Positions 48,897 through 58,497 are shown, counted from the first letter of the stretch. The stretch is 64,000 bases of DNA from Sphaerimonospora cavernae (GCF_042435035.1 NZ_JBHMQT010000018.1:124001-188000); one strand, 5' to 3'. Numbers and translations are program-made. The notes: generated by a model from the letters alone, not told the origin.

Positions 48897-49793
48897 TTGG
48901 TCATCGGTGACCGCTATGAGCTTGACGACCTTCCCCTGGGCCAGGGCGGGATGGGCGCGGTCTACGGCGGTCATGACCGGCATCTCGACCGCAGGGTGGC
49001 GGTGAAGATCCTCCGGCTCCCCGGCGGTCAGGACGAGGAACTGGAGCGCAGGTTCATCCGGGAGGCGCGGATCCTGGCTCGGCTGGAGCACCCGGGGGCG
49101 CCGGTCCTCTACGACTTCGGCACGTACGAACAGCGTCTTTTCCAGGTCATGCAGTTCATCGAGGGAGTGACGGTCGCCGACCTGCTCGGCGAGCACGGCC
49201 CGCTTCCCGTGCCCTGGGCCGCCGCCATCGTCGCCCAGGCATGTGCCGTACTGACGGCGGCGCACAAGCTGTCGATCTGCCACCGCGATCTCAAGCCGAC
49301 CAACCTCATGCTCTGCCCCGACGGCAGCGTGAAGGTCCTCGATTTCGGGCTCGCCATGCTGCGGGAGGGGGAAACCCGTCAATTCACCAGGATCGGGCAG
49401 ATCCTCGGCACCCCCGCGTACATGTCGCCCGAGCAGATCCAGAGCGGGATCGCCGGGCCGGAGAGCGACCTGTACGCCCTCGGCTGTGTCCTGCACGAGA
49501 TGCTGACCGGCAGGCAGCTGTTCACCGGACCGACGGAGTACGCGGTCTTCGACAAGCAGGTGAAGGCGCGGCCGCCGCGGGTCCCGAATGTGCCTGCCGC
49601 GCTGGACCGGCTGATCGCCGAACTGCTGGAGAAGCAGCCGGAGAACCGGCCGGCCGACGCCCGCGAGCTGTACGAGCGGCTGCAGCCCTTCGCGGTCGAC
49701 CTTCCCATGCTGCCCGGCTTCCTCAACCCTCCGTCCATGCCGAGCCCCGGCCGGATGTACGCCCGCATGGTCGGCCGCGTCGGAAAACACTAG
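48897..49793 (+). CDS. Soluble Ser/Thr protein kinase
   Basis: A 298-residue Hanks-type kinase without membrane helix or PASTA repeats. Seen: the glycine loop LGQGGMGAVYGG, VAVKILRL (Lys), FIREARILARLEH (Glu), CHRDLKPTNLM (catalytic loop, about residue 128), VLDFGLA (DFG), GTPAYMSPEQI and RPADARELYERL. All catalytic residues are present. TTG 48897 is chosen because GGGAGG lies about 7 bases upstream. It follows the DNA methylase and, with the divergent PP2C gene, completes a kinase/phosphatase pair around it. Confidence 0.94.
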   Translation: MVIGDRYELDDLPLGQGGMGAVYGGHDRHLDRRVAVKILRLPGGQDEELERRFIREARILARLEHPGAPVLYDFGTYEQRLFQVMQFIEGVTVADLLGEHGPLPVPWAAAIVAQACAVLTAAHKLSICHRDLKPTNLMLCPDGSVKVLDFGLAMLREGETRQFTRIGQILGTPAYMSPEQIQSGIAGPESDLYALGCVLHEMLTGRQLFTGPTEYAVFDKQVKARPPRVPNVPAALDRLIAELLEKQPENRPADARELYERLQPFAVDLPMLPGFLNPPSMPSPGRMYARMVGRVGKH

Positions 49794-49934
49794 GGACAGG
49801 TTCGGGCGTCGCGACTTTGCCGTCATGCGTACCCCTGCCCTCTGTTCAGCGGAAACTTCACCGACCCAGCAGGTCCGCCGCTTCGTCGGACAGCCTGAGA
49901 TTGAAGGCCGCTGGTGCTTGACCGCGGGTGACGC

Positions 49935-51146
49935 TCAGCCGGACAGTTCGGTACGGCGCCGGACGGTGCTGAGGAAGCCGACGGCGGCGAGGGTGGAGAT
50001 GGTGGCCGAGCCGCCGTACGAGACGAACGGCAACGGCAGCCCGGTGATCGGCAGCAGTCCGATGGTCATGCCCACGTTGACGAATGTCTGGAACGCCAGC
50101 CAGCAGACCACGCCACCCGCCAGCACCGTGCCGTACGGCGTGGCGCTCCGGGCGGCGATGAGCAGCCCGCGCCACAGCAGGAACAACATCAGCAGCACGA
50201 TCAACGCGCAGCCGAGGAAGCCCAGCTCTTCCCCCGCGACGGTGAAGATGAAGTCGGTGTGCTGCTCGGGCACGAAATGTCCGGCGGTCTGTTCTCCCTG
50301 AAACAGCCCCTTGCCGAGCAGCCCGCCGGAGCCGACGGCGATCCGGGCCTGGGTGGCGTTGTAGCCGAGGCCCATCGGGTCGGCGTCCGGGTCGGTGAGC
50401 ACCATCAGCCGTTGGATCTGGTAGGGCTGGACGAGGTCGAGCAGCCACACCAGGAGGACGGCCAGGGCGCCGGCCGCTGCGAGCCCGGCCAGCCAGCGCT
50501 TGGGCGCCCCGGAGACAAGGATCATCCCGGCCGAGATCGCGGCGAAGACGAGGATCGTGCCGTAGTCCGGCTGGAGCATGATCAGGCCGATCGGCAGGCC
50601 GGCGAGAGCCAGGGCGAGCAGCACCGCGCCCCGGCCCGGCCGCCGTTCGCCCTCCCGCAGTTCCCCGAGCGCCGCGGCCAGCGCGAGGATCAGCGTGATC
50701 TTGGCGAATTCCGACGGCTGGAACTGCAGCCCGGACCCGAGGAAGATCCACGCGTGTGAACCGTTGACGGTACGGCCCAGCGGGGTGAGCACGGCGACCA
50801 ACCCGGCGAGCGCGATCAGATACAGCACCGGGACGTACGCCCGCAGGACCCGTGGGTCGCGGCGGGACACGAGCCACATGAGCGCGAGGCCCAGGCCCAC
50901 GCTGACGGCCTGCCGCGTGAGCAGGGAAGAATCCGGCTCATTGCGAGTGGCCGACCAGACCAGCAGCAGGCCGATCCCGCACAGGACGGCGGCCGGGATC
51001 GTCACCCACCAGTCGAGGGAGGCCACCGCGGACCGCCGGGCCGTATGCGTGTCCGCCCGGCGGGAGAGGACGCGGCGCCAGAGGGGGCGGCGCGAGGCGG
51101 CCCGGCCGATCGGTGGCCGGGTGGCAAGGGGGCGCGGGATCGTCAT
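49935..51146 (-). CDS. rodA: RodA/FtsW-type peptidoglycan glycosyltransferase
   Basis: A 403-residue SEDS-family protein with about ten membrane helices; it polymerises lipid II during side-wall growth. Seen: WWVTIPAAVLCGIGLLLVWSATRN, LTPLGRTVNGSHAWIFLG, LQPSEFAKI-like FQPSEFAKITLILALA, GKGLFQGEQTAGHFVPEQHTDFIF and LPLPFVSYGGSATIS. These are the standard SEDS motifs including the catalytic aspartate loop. ATG 51146 overlaps the stop of the PBP2 gene by 4 bases. Last gene of the elongation operon. Confidence 0.95.
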   Translation of the reverse strand: MTIPRPLATRPPIGRAASRRPLWRRVLSRRADTHTARRSAVASLDWWVTIPAAVLCGIGLLLVWSATRNEPDSSLLTRQAVSVGLGLALMWLVSRRDPRVLRAYVPVLYLIALAGLVAVLTPLGRTVNGSHAWIFLGSGLQFQPSEFAKITLILALAAALGELREGERRPGRGAVLLALALAGLPIGLIMLQPDYGTILVFAAISAGMILVSGAPKRWLAGLAAAGALAVLLVWLLDLVQPYQIQRLMVLTDPDADPMGLGYNATQARIAVGSGGLLGKGLFQGEQTAGHFVPEQHTDFIFTVAGEELGFLGCALIVLLMLFLLWRGLLIAARSATPYGTVLAGGVVCWLAFQTFVNVGMTIGLLPITGLPLPFVSYGGSATISTLAAVGFLSTVRRRTELSG

Positions 51147-53170
51147 CGCTCACCACCACGGCGAGGCGAGGTCGTCTTGGAAGACGGTTTGGCGGACGCC
51201 TTGGCCGGGAGGCGGTAGATGCCCTCCCAGATGTCGCGGGCGGCCGGGGCGGCGGTCGACCCGCCGGTGCCGCCCTGGGACACCACGACGACCACCACAT
51301 ACTTCGGGTCCTTGGCCGGGGCGAAGGACGCGAACCAGGAGGTGTCCCGCCTGCCGTACGCCTCGGCCGTACCGGTCTTGCCCGCCACGGCGAGCCGGTC
51401 GAACGGGAAACCCGCGAACGCGCTCGCGGCGGTGCCCGAGCGGGGGACGTCCGCGAGCGCGTCGCGGATGTAACGCAGAGTCTTACGGGAGACGTCGACC
51501 TTGCCCACCACGGACGGCTTGATCTTGCGGACGACCGTGCCGTCCGGCCGGACCACTTCCTTGCCGATGAGCGGGCGCAGCAGCTTGCCCCCGTTGGCGA
51601 GCGCGGCGTAGCCGCGGGCGAGTTGCAGCGGTGTGACCAGCACGTCGCCCTGGCCGATCGCGAAGTTCGCCGCGTCGCCCGCCCACCAGACGCCCCCGCC
51701 ACGGCAGTTGTCGGCCGCCAGTGCCTTGAGATAGGCGGCCCGCCGCCGATCGGACTCCTCCGGGTAGCCGGTCTTGGCCCGGCGGCAGGTGTCCGCCTTG
51801 GTCCGCTCCCAGAAGGCCTTCTTCCAGGCCCGGTCGGGCACGCGACCGGCGGCCTCGTTCGGCAGGTCCACTCCGGTGCGTTCGCCGAAGCCGAACTCTC
51901 CGGCCATCGCCTGCATCGGGTCCTTGGGGCGGCGGACGGGCTTCACCCCGCCGTCTCGCCGCCACATCTCATACGCGAAGCGGTAGAAGATCGTGTCGCA
52001 CGAGACGACGAGCGCGCGGTGCAGGTCCATGGGTCCGAGCGCGGCGCCCTCGAAGTTGCGGAACGAGCGCCCGCCCACCTGGTAGGAGCCCGGGCAGTCG
52101 TAGGAGGCGCTCGGCCTGCGACCGGCCTTCACCGCCGCCGCCGTCGAGACGATCTTCCAGGTGGAGCCGGGCGGCCACTGCCCGAGTACCGCGTTCGAAG
52201 CCAGCGGCAGCGACTCGTAGTCCTGCTGGGTCAGGTCGCCGCCCCACACCTTGGGGTCATAGCTGGGATAACTGGCGAGCGCTGTCACCCGTCCGGTTCT
52301 GGCCTCCAGCACCACGGCCGCGCCGGCGTCGGCGGGCTCGCCCCGTTCGCGTGCCTTGGCGATCGTTTTGGCCAGCGCGCGCTCGGTGAGTTTCTGGATC
52401 CGCGAGTCGATGCTGGTCACCAGGTCGTAGCCGGGTTCCGGATCCCGCTCGCCGAGCACGCCGGTGACCCGGCCCGTGCTGTCGACGGAGACCTCGCGCA
52501 CCCCCGCGTGGCCGGCCAGCACGTCGTCGTACTCCGCCTCCAGTCCGTCGCGGCCCACGAGTTCCGCGCCCTGGCCGCCGCCCGGCGCCGCGGTGGCGCC
52601 GGCCGACGCCGGCTGCACGTAGCCGAGCAGGTGGGCGGCCGCCGTCCCGAGCGGGTAGGTGCGGACCGGGCGCATCGTCGTACCGACCCCGGGGAACTCG
52701 TCGTGCCGCTCGGCGATGGACAGCGCCGTCCTGGCGTCGACGTCGTCGGCAACGATGATCGGCTCGTACGGCGAGCCGGGCCAGCAGGGCCGTGGCACGT
52801 CCCTGCCGCACAGCCGCGCCCGGTTCGCGATCTCCTCGTACGGCCGGCCGAGGGCCTCGGCCAACCGGGTCAGCACGGCCCTGCCGCCGTCGGGCTGGTG
52901 GAGGAGGGCCATGTAGTCCACCGAGACCTGCGGCCTGGTCCGGTTGGTCACCAGGGGACGGCCGTGGACGTCGAGGATCCGGCCGCGCACCGGCGGAAGG
53001 GAGATCGTCCGGACGCGCGCCTCGGTGGCCGCCCTGGTGTACTCGGGACCGGTGGTCATCTGCAGGTACCACAGGCGGCCGAGGAGCGTCAGCATGAGCG
53101 AGGTCACGATCGTGAACACGACCGCCAGCCGCCCCCTGGGCCTCCCATGCCTTCCCTGGTCACGACGCAT
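51143..53170 (-). CDS. mrdA: Penicillin-binding protein 2 (class B transpeptidase)
   Basis: A 675-residue class B PBP that cross-links peptidoglycan with RodA. Seen: one membrane helix near the N-terminus (LAVVFTIVTSLMLTLLGRLWYL), the PBP dimer domain start LPPVRGRILDVHGRPL, the SxxK motif in PGSTWKIVS at about residue 335, SxN in VSCDT, and KTGT in VAGKTGTAEAYG at about 595. ATG 53170 has GGAG before it; a longer open frame enters the mreD gene and is ruled out. Its start overlaps mreD and its stop overlaps rodA, showing translational coupling. A Lys/Ser/Pro-rich tail follows the catalytic domain. Confidence 0.95.
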   Translation of the reverse strand: MRRDQGRHGRPRGRLAVVFTIVTSLMLTLLGRLWYLQMTTGPEYTRAATEARVRTISLPPVRGRILDVHGRPLVTNRTRPQVSVDYMALLHQPDGGRAVLTRLAEALGRPYEEIANRARLCGRDVPRPCWPGSPYEPIIVADDVDARTALSIAERHDEFPGVGTTMRPVRTYPLGTAAAHLLGYVQPASAGATAAPGGGQGAELVGRDGLEAEYDDVLAGHAGVREVSVDSTGRVTGVLGERDPEPGYDLVTSIDSRIQKLTERALAKTIAKARERGEPADAGAAVVLEARTGRVTALASYPSYDPKVWGGDLTQQDYESLPLASNAVLGQWPPGSTWKIVSTAAAVKAGRRPSASYDCPGSYQVGGRSFRNFEGAALGPMDLHRALVVSCDTIFYRFAYEMWRRDGGVKPVRRPKDPMQAMAGEFGFGERTGVDLPNEAAGRVPDRAWKKAFWERTKADTCRRAKTGYPEESDRRRAAYLKALAADNCRGGGVWWAGDAANFAIGQGDVLVTPLQLARGYAALANGGKLLRPLIGKEVVRPDGTVVRKIKPSVVGKVDVSRKTLRYIRDALADVPRSGTAASAFAGFPFDRLAVAGKTGTAEAYGRRDTSWFASFAPAKDPKYVVVVVVSQGGTGGSTAAPAARDIWEGIYRLPAKASAKPSSKTTSPRRGGER

Positions 53171-53753
53171 GGCGGCTCCGGAACGGTGACCGTCGACGCC
53201 GGGGGAGCAGGGCGATCGCTGCCGAGACGGCGACCGCGCCGAGGACGGTCCAGACGAGCGAGCCGGGCAGCGAGGCGAGGACCGAGGTCTTCGGCTCGTC
53301 GCCCAGCAGTACGGCGAGCAGGGCGTCGAGCAGCGCGGCACCGAGAGCGACCGGCGCCGCCATGAGGGGGGCCATCATGCTCGGGACCGTCATGACCGGG
53401 CGCGGTGCCGTACGGAACCCGGCCCGGCCCGTCCCGCCCGCCCAGCCTGTCCACCCTGTCCGGCCTGCCGTGCCGAACCCGGTCGGCCTCTCCGGCGGGA
53501 TCCTGGCGAGGAACCATCCGGCCAGGCACAAGACGAGCGCGTGGCGGCCGATGGTGTGGTCGGCCGGCGGCGCGATGTCGGCGGCCAGTCCGGCGGCGAA
53601 CCCCAGCAGGGCGCCGTGGCGGGTCAGCGGGGCGAGCGCGACGACGCCGATCAGGGCGAGGTCGGGGCCGCCCCACGGCAGCGCGTTCACGACGGCGGCC
53701 TGCACGACCGGGGCGAGGATGACGAACACCGCCGCGAGCAGGAACGCCCTCAC
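53160..53753 (-). CDS. mreD: Rod-shape-determining protein MreD
   Basis: A 197-residue membrane protein with about five to six hydrophobic segments, the MreD layout, starting RAFLLAAVFVILAPVVQAAVV. Odd: a Gly/Thr/Arg-rich loop of about 30 residues (TGFGTAGRTGWTGWAGGTGR) lies mid-protein. GTG 53753 overlaps the mreC stop (GTGA). It links MreB/MreC with the wall-synthesis enzymes. Confidence 0.88.
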   Translation of the reverse strand: MRAFLLAAVFVILAPVVQAAVVNALPWGGPDLALIGVVALAPLTRHGALLGFAAGLAADIAPPADHTIGRHALVLCLAGWFLARIPPERPTGFGTAGRTGWTGWAGGTGRAGFRTAPRPVMTVPSMMAPLMAAPVALGAALLDALLAVLLGDEPKTSVLASLPGSLVWTVLGAVAVSAAIALLPRRRRSPFRSRHAS

Positions 53754-54532
53754 CGGGCCTCACTCCCCAGCACGACGGTGACGAGGTCGAGGGCGGTGAA
53801 GCGCGCGAACGGCCGGACGAGCGCGGTCCGGGTCGGCCCGCCGGACGCGTCCTCCACCGAGACCACGCTGCCGATGGGGACGTCGGGGACGTAGGGCCGC
53901 AGGTTCGGCGATCCCAGCGTCACCACATGGTCGCCCGGGGAGACGGACGCCTCGGGGTTCAGGAGGCTGAGCCGGAGCAGGCCCCCGTCGGCGCCCTGGT
54001 CGGCCACGCCCTTCACCACCCCCACCTCACGCGAGCCGGCCAGTCTGGCGCCGACCGAGGCGGACGGAGAGGTGATGAGCTGCACGGTCGCCGTCGCCGG
54101 TCCGGCCTGGATCACCCGGCCGATGAGGCCGTCGGAGTCGAACACCGTCATGTCGCGGGCCACCCCGGCGGCGCTGCCCACGTCGATCGTCACGGTCCGG
54201 TCCCGGCCGAAGCCGATGGCGTGGGCGGGAACCACGCGGTAGCGGTCCATCGGGCTTTTGTCGCCTTTATCGTGCTTGTTCTTTTCAGGCCCGGACGGAC
54301 GCCCGGTGGCGAGCAGCGCCGCGCGCAGCCGGGCGTTCTCCCGCTCCAGATCCTCGATCCGCCCCGTGTCAGCAGGCCACCGCGTCGCGGAGGAGGCGAC
54401 GCTCTCCAACGAGCCGAAGACCGCCGACCCGAGCGCCCGGAGCGGGGTCGGCGACGCCCACCGGTCGGCCGCGATCAGCGCGACGGACAGGACGACCAGC
54501 AGCATCGGCAGCCGTCGGCCGAAGGCCCTCAT
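53750..54532 (-). CDS. mreC: Rod-shape-determining protein MreC
   Basis: A 260-residue protein with one N-terminal membrane helix (LPMLLVVLSVALIAADRW), a short coiled coil (GRIEDLERENARLRAALL) and a beta-rich MreC domain (DRTVTIDVGSAAGVARDMTV, GLIGRVIQAGPATATVQLITSP, LGSPNLRPYVPDVPIGSV). An insert KNKHDKGDKSP sits between them. ATG 54532 has AAGGA upstream. It overlaps or abuts mreB and mreD in the operon. Confidence 0.94.
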   Translation of the reverse strand: MRAFGRRLPMLLVVLSVALIAADRWASPTPLRALGSAVFGSLESVASSATRWPADTGRIEDLERENARLRAALLATGRPSGPEKNKHDKGDKSPMDRYRVVPAHAIGFGRDRTVTIDVGSAAGVARDMTVFDSDGLIGRVIQAGPATATVQLITSPSASVGARLAGSREVGVVKGVADQGADGGLLRLSLLNPEASVSPGDHVVTLGSPNLRPYVPDVPIGSVVSVEDASGGPTRTALVRPFARFTALDLVTVVLGSEAR

Positions 54533-54542
54533 CAGCAGGTCC

Positions 54543-55568
54543 TTATCGGCGGGTATCGGGAAGGAACGCGTCGCGCATCTCGTCGAACTGCTCGACGCAA
54601 CGCCCGGCGCCCAGCACGACCGACTGCAGCGGCTGATCGACCACATGGATCGGCATGCCGATCGCCTCTCTCAGCCGATCCGGCAGTCCGTCGAGCAGCG
54701 AGCCGCCGCCGGTGAGCACGACGCCGTTGTCCAGCAGATCACCCGCCAGCTCGGCGGGGCATTGGTCGAGCGTCGTCTGCACCGCGTCGACGATCGTCTG
54801 GACCTGGTCCTCGATCGCCTCCCGCACCTCGGCCCGGGAGATCGTGGCCGTCTTCGGCAGCCCGGTCACCAGGTCCCGGCCGCGGATCGGGATGGTGGTG
54901 TCGTCGCCGCCGGACCCGGTCGTGCCGAGGGTGAGCTTGATGTGCTCCGCCGTACGCTCGCCGAGGAGCAGGGAGTGCTGCTTCTTGACGTGGCCGACGA
55001 TCGCCTCGTCGAGCTCGTCGCCGCCGACCCGGACCGATTTGGACACCACCACGCCGCCCATGGAGACGATCGCGACCTCCGTCGTGCCGCCGCCGATGTC
55101 CACGACCATGTTGCCGGTCGTCTCGCCGATGTTCAGCCCGGCGCCGATCGCGGCGGCCATCGGCTCCTCGATGAGCTCCACCCGCCGGGCCCCGGCCTCG
55201 TAGGCCGCCTCCTTGACCGCGCGCTGCTCCACGCTGGTCGTGCCGCTCGGCACGGCCACGACGACGCGGGGCTTGGCGAGGTAGCGGTTGGGATGCGCGA
55301 GCTGGATGAAGTGGCGGAGCATGCGTTCGGCCGCCTCGAGGTCCGCGATCACACCGTCTCGCAGCGGGCGGAGCGTGGTGACGTGGGGCGGCGTGCGCCC
55401 GATCATCTCGCGGGCCGCCTTGCCCACCGCCATCATCTTGCCGGTGTGCAGGTTGATCGCCACCACGGAGGGTTCGTCGAGGACGATGCCCTTCTTCCGT
55501 ACGTATACAAGCGTGTTCGCCGTACCGAGATCCACCGCGATGTCCCGGCCGAGGAACGCGAAACCCAT
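54543..55568 (-). CDS. mreB: Actin-like rod-shape protein MreB
   Basis: A 341-residue actin homolog. Seen: RDIAVDLGTANTLVYVRKKG (phosphate 1), VVVAVPSGTTSVEQRAV, VDIGGGTTEVAIVSMGG (phosphate 2) and NGVVLTGGGSLLDGLPDRL (adenosine). Complete and typical in length. ATG 55568 is preferred; an in-frame GTG at 55598 would add 10 residues. First gene of the mreB-mreC-mreD-PBP2-rodA operon. Confidence 0.96.
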   Translation of the reverse strand: MGFAFLGRDIAVDLGTANTLVYVRKKGIVLDEPSVVAINLHTGKMMAVGKAAREMIGRTPPHVTTLRPLRDGVIADLEAAERMLRHFIQLAHPNRYLAKPRVVVAVPSGTTSVEQRAVKEAAYEAGARRVELIEEPMAAAIGAGLNIGETTGNMVVDIGGGTTEVAIVSMGGVVVSKSVRVGGDELDEAIVGHVKKQHSLLLGERTAEHIKLTLGTTGSGGDDTTIPIRGRDLVTGLPKTATISRAEVREAIEDQVQTIVDAVQTTLDQCPAELAGDLLDNGVVLTGGGSLLDGLPDRLREAIGMPIHVVDQPLQSVVLGAGRCVEQFDEMRDAFLPDTRR

Positions 55569-55745
55569 CGGCGACCAGCTTTCAGTTGAGGTGAGCACGG
55601 CTCGCCGCTGCCCGGCGCCTGAGCCACTTAAACAAGCATGAGTCCCCGAAACCCATCATGATCAGCACGTTGCCGATCATTCCAGTAGTGTGAAGCACCG
55701 AGCGGCTGAAATCAACCGGATCAGGGCTCTCCGTGATCGATCGGA

Positions 55746-55785
55746 TACCCCCTGACACGCTCACCCCGTAAGGTGTCGGGGGGTG
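55746..55785 (-). terminator. Putative terminator after the agmatinase gene
   Basis: ACCCCCTGACAC pairs with GTGTCGGGGGGT around a 14-base loop, just beyond the agmatinase stop. There is no clear T run on the minus strand, so the assignment rests on the stem. Confidence 0.45.
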
Positions 55786-55788
55786 AGG

Positions 55789-56802
55789 TCAGCGGTTGTC
55801 GAGGAGGGGCTGGGAGGGATCCCAGCTGGTGCCTTCGGCGGCGTCCTTGCGGCGGCGGGCCATGGCCGAGAGCGCTTCGAGGACGACCCGGTTGCCGAGA
55901 TACGCGGTGATGTCCGCGTGGTCGTACGGCGGGGCGACCTCGACGATCTCCACCCCGACGACGGGCAGCTCGTAGCAGGTCCGGCGGACCGCGTCGAGAA
56001 GCTGACGGGCCGACAGGCCGCCGGGCTCGGGCGTGCCGGTGCCGGGCGCGTGTCCGGGATCGCAGACGTCCACGTCCACCGACAGATAGACGCCGTCGCA
56101 GTCGTCGAGGGCGATGCCGTACGCCTCGGTGAGGCACTCGTCGAGGCCCCTCGTCACGATCTCGGTCATCTCGTACGACCGCATCCGCTGACCGGCCATC
56201 CAGTCCAGGGTGTCCGGCTCGGGCCAGTAGCCGCGCAGGCCGATCTGCAGGAACCGGTCGCCGCGGATGGCGCCCGACTCGATGAGCCGCCGCATCGGCT
56301 GCCCGTGGCCGTACAGGTGGCCGAACTCGATGTGCCCGGTGTCGGCGTGGGCGTCGAAGTGCAGCATGGAGATCCGGCCGAATCCGTGGTGGCGGGCGAC
56401 TCCGGTCGCGTCGGGCAGGGCCACGGTGTGGTCGCCGCCGAGCACGATGGGGATCGCGCCGGCGGCCGCGATGCGGGCCACCGCGTCCTCGATGGCCCGC
56501 AGGCTGCCCTCGATGTCGCCGGAGTACGTCTCGACGTCGCCCGCGTCCAGCACGCGCAGGTCTCGCAGGGCGTCGACGCGCATCGCCAGGCTGGGGCGTG
56601 ATCCGTCGTGCGGCAGATAGCAGGTCTGGCGGATGGCGTTCGGCCCGAAGCGCGCCCCGGGCCGGTGCGAGGTGCCACCGTCGAACGGCGCCCCCAAGAT
56701 GATCACGTCGGCGTCCGCGTAGCCGGCGGGATCGTCCAGATCGCAGCGGTCCACGCCGAGGAAGGTGATGTCGGGGCCGAACATCTGGCCGTAGCGGGTC
56801 AA
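55789..56802 (-). CDS. speB: Agmatinase/ureohydrolase family enzyme
   Basis: A 337-residue manganese ureohydrolase. Seen: DVIILGAPFDGGTSHRPGARFGP, GGDHTVALPDA (first Mn ligand), LHFDAHADTGH (DAHAD cluster) and YLSVDVDVCDPGHAPGTGTPEPGG (third cluster). All metal ligands are present. TTG 56802 is chosen because AAAGGAG lies 5 bases before it. Known: the family hydrolyses agmatine or related guanidino compounds to urea; exact substrate is not certain, so the symbol is by family. No polyamine genes are nearby. Confidence 0.9.
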   Translation of the reverse strand: MTRYGQMFGPDITFLGVDRCDLDDPAGYADADVIILGAPFDGGTSHRPGARFGPNAIRQTCYLPHDGSRPSLAMRVDALRDLRVLDAGDVETYSGDIEGSLRAIEDAVARIAAAGAIPIVLGGDHTVALPDATGVARHHGFGRISMLHFDAHADTGHIEFGHLYGHGQPMRRLIESGAIRGDRFLQIGLRGYWPEPDTLDWMAGQRMRSYEMTEIVTRGLDECLTEAYGIALDDCDGVYLSVDVDVCDPGHAPGTGTPEPGGLSARQLLDAVRRTCYELPVVGVEIVEVAPPYDHADITAYLGNRVVLEALSAMARRRKDAAEGTSWDPSQPLLDNR

Positions 56803-56883
56803 GCCAACTCCTTTGGGCGGCGGCGGCCGCGCCTCACAGCGCGCCTGATATGCCCAGTCCTATCGCAAATAGGGCAATTTATG

Positions 56884-58497
56884 CTATTTCCCACGGAAGC
56901 CTTGGGGGACGATGAACGGGTCGAGCAGCCCCGGTGATCCTTCGGCGGCCAGCCGCAGCGCCTCGGCGAGGTCGACGTCCAATACGTGGTAGCCCTGGCG
57001 GCCCGCCGCCGTCGTGGCGGTCAGCGTCACCAGCCCGGCACGGCGCTGGAAGAACGAACGCTGCACGTTCCACCCGATGATCCCGTCGCGTTCCAGCATC
57101 ACCCGCCGGCGTACGAGCGACCCCCAACGGGTGACCAGATGGCCGGAGACGAGCGTGTGCCCGAGGGAGCGATAACGGTCGGCCGCCAGCAGCGCCGTGA
57201 CCGGAAGCAGTGCGAGAGCCGTCACCCACGGCCACGACGGCAGGTCCGCCCATCGCCCCACGGCGAAGAGCGCGGCCGCGAGCAGCGCGTTGACGCCCAG
57301 GGCCCGGGTGAACCGGCGGCGCCGGGCGGCGGGTCCGTGCGGCACGAGAGGCGCCGTGGTCGGCGGCGGCCCGGGGCGCGGCGGCGCGCCTTCCGCCGTG
57401 AGCACGAGACCGGCGACCGTCTCGGCCTCGCCGCGTGGCGCGGGCGGCAGCAGCAACGACCCGCCACGCTGGGCGCCCTGGCCCACGCGCAGGCCGGTCG
57501 TCACCGCGATGAGCCGCGCCCCGCGCACGGCACGCAGCAGCAGTGGCTCGCTGATCTCGACGCCGCGCAGCCGCCGCTCCTCGATCGTGGTGGCTCTGGT
57601 GGTGATCAGACCCCGGGTGACGTGCAGCGTTCCGCCGTGCCTGCTGAGCCGGAAGTTCCAGAACGCGAACACATATCCGAGCGTGGAGGCGACCGCCACG
57701 AACACCGCCAGGATCAGCACGACGGTCGCGACCTGCAGCGGAAGCGACAGCGTGCCGAACCACCGCCATCCCTCGCGCAGTTGCCGGAATCGGCCCAGGT
57801 CCACGTTGCCCTCGGAGGCCAACCGCGAGACGAAGCCCGCGATGACACCCACCGTGATCAGTCCCGACAGCGTGAACGGCCCGAACCCGATCCAGGCCGG
57901 CCGCAGCGTCGCGAGCACGATGTCCCCGGGCGCGTCCTGCCCGGGCGCGTAATCCCTGAGTGTCGCATCCGCGGCCCGGGCGTCCGCCGTACGGCTCGAG
58001 CGGTGAAGGAGTTCGACCCGCAGGCGGGCCGCCTCGGCGCCGCCCAGCGCGTCGAGCTTGAGACCGCCGCGGCCCGCCTTGTCGGACGTGCCGGTGCCCA
58101 CCTCGACACGGGCGAGGCCGAGCAGGCGGTGCAGCACGTGGGAGGTGACGTCCACGGTACGGACCCGGTCGCGCGGCACCGTGAGCACCTTGCGCTGCAG
58201 CACGCCCTTACGTACCTGAACGTGTTCGGAGGTGATTCGGTAGGTGGTGGTGAACCAGCGCAGGATGCCGTACACCACCATGAGGCCGACGGCGGCGAGG
58301 CTCCACAGGTGCCCGCGCCCGCCGCTGCTCGACCCGGCCACCAGCAGACCGAGCAGGGCCGGCGCCGCCCGTACGACCTCCTGGACCGGGTGGACCAGCA
58401 GCATCCGGGGGCTCAGCCTCCGCCAGACCGGCTCCTGCTCCGGTTCGGCCGTGCCCGCCTCAAATCCACGCGGGCCGATCTCGCCGGTCTCGGTCAT
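56884..58497 (-). CDS. Bacterial PH-domain membrane protein (large, two to three PH-like domains)
   Basis: A 537-residue membrane protein. Seen: paired hydrophobic helices followed by PH-like beta domains: ITSEHVQVRKGVLQRKVLTVPRDRVRTVDV, then THVTRGLITTRATTIEERRLRGVEI-like TLHVTRGLITTRATTIEERR, and a third VSGHLVTRWGSLVRRRVMLERDGIIG. These match the bPH_2 (YdbT) repeat pattern. ATG 58497 overlaps the stop of the small PH gene by 4 bases. Known: the YdbS/YdbT pair is widespread and in Bacillus is linked to resistance to some membrane-active compounds. Function here unknown. Confidence 0.88.
   Translation of the reverse strand: MTETGEIGPRGFEAGTAEPEQEPVWRRLSPRMLLVHPVQEVVRAAPALLGLLVAGSSSGGRGHLWSLAAVGLMVVYGILRWFTTTYRITSEHVQVRKGVLQRKVLTVPRDRVRTVDVTSHVLHRLLGLARVEVGTGTSDKAGRGGLKLDALGGAEAARLRVELLHRSSRTADARAADATLRDYAPGQDAPGDIVLATLRPAWIGFGPFTLSGLITVGVIAGFVSRLASEGNVDLGRFRQLREGWRWFGTLSLPLQVATVVLILAVFVAVASTLGYVFAFWNFRLSRHGGTLHVTRGLITTRATTIEERRLRGVEISEPLLLRAVRGARLIAVTTGLRVGQGAQRGGSLLLPPAPRGEAETVAGLVLTAEGAPPRPGPPPTTAPLVPHGPAARRRRFTRALGVNALLAAALFAVGRWADLPSWPWVTALALLPVTALLAADRYRSLGHTLVSGHLVTRWGSLVRRRVMLERDGIIGWNVQRSFFQRRAGLVTLTATTAAGRQGYHVLDVDLAEALRLAAEGSPGLLDPFIVPQGFRGK

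Noticed and set aside
45946..49793. BREX or Pgl system
   Set aside because: No PglY, PglZ or BrxL-type protein is visible, and the kinase lacks PglW features.
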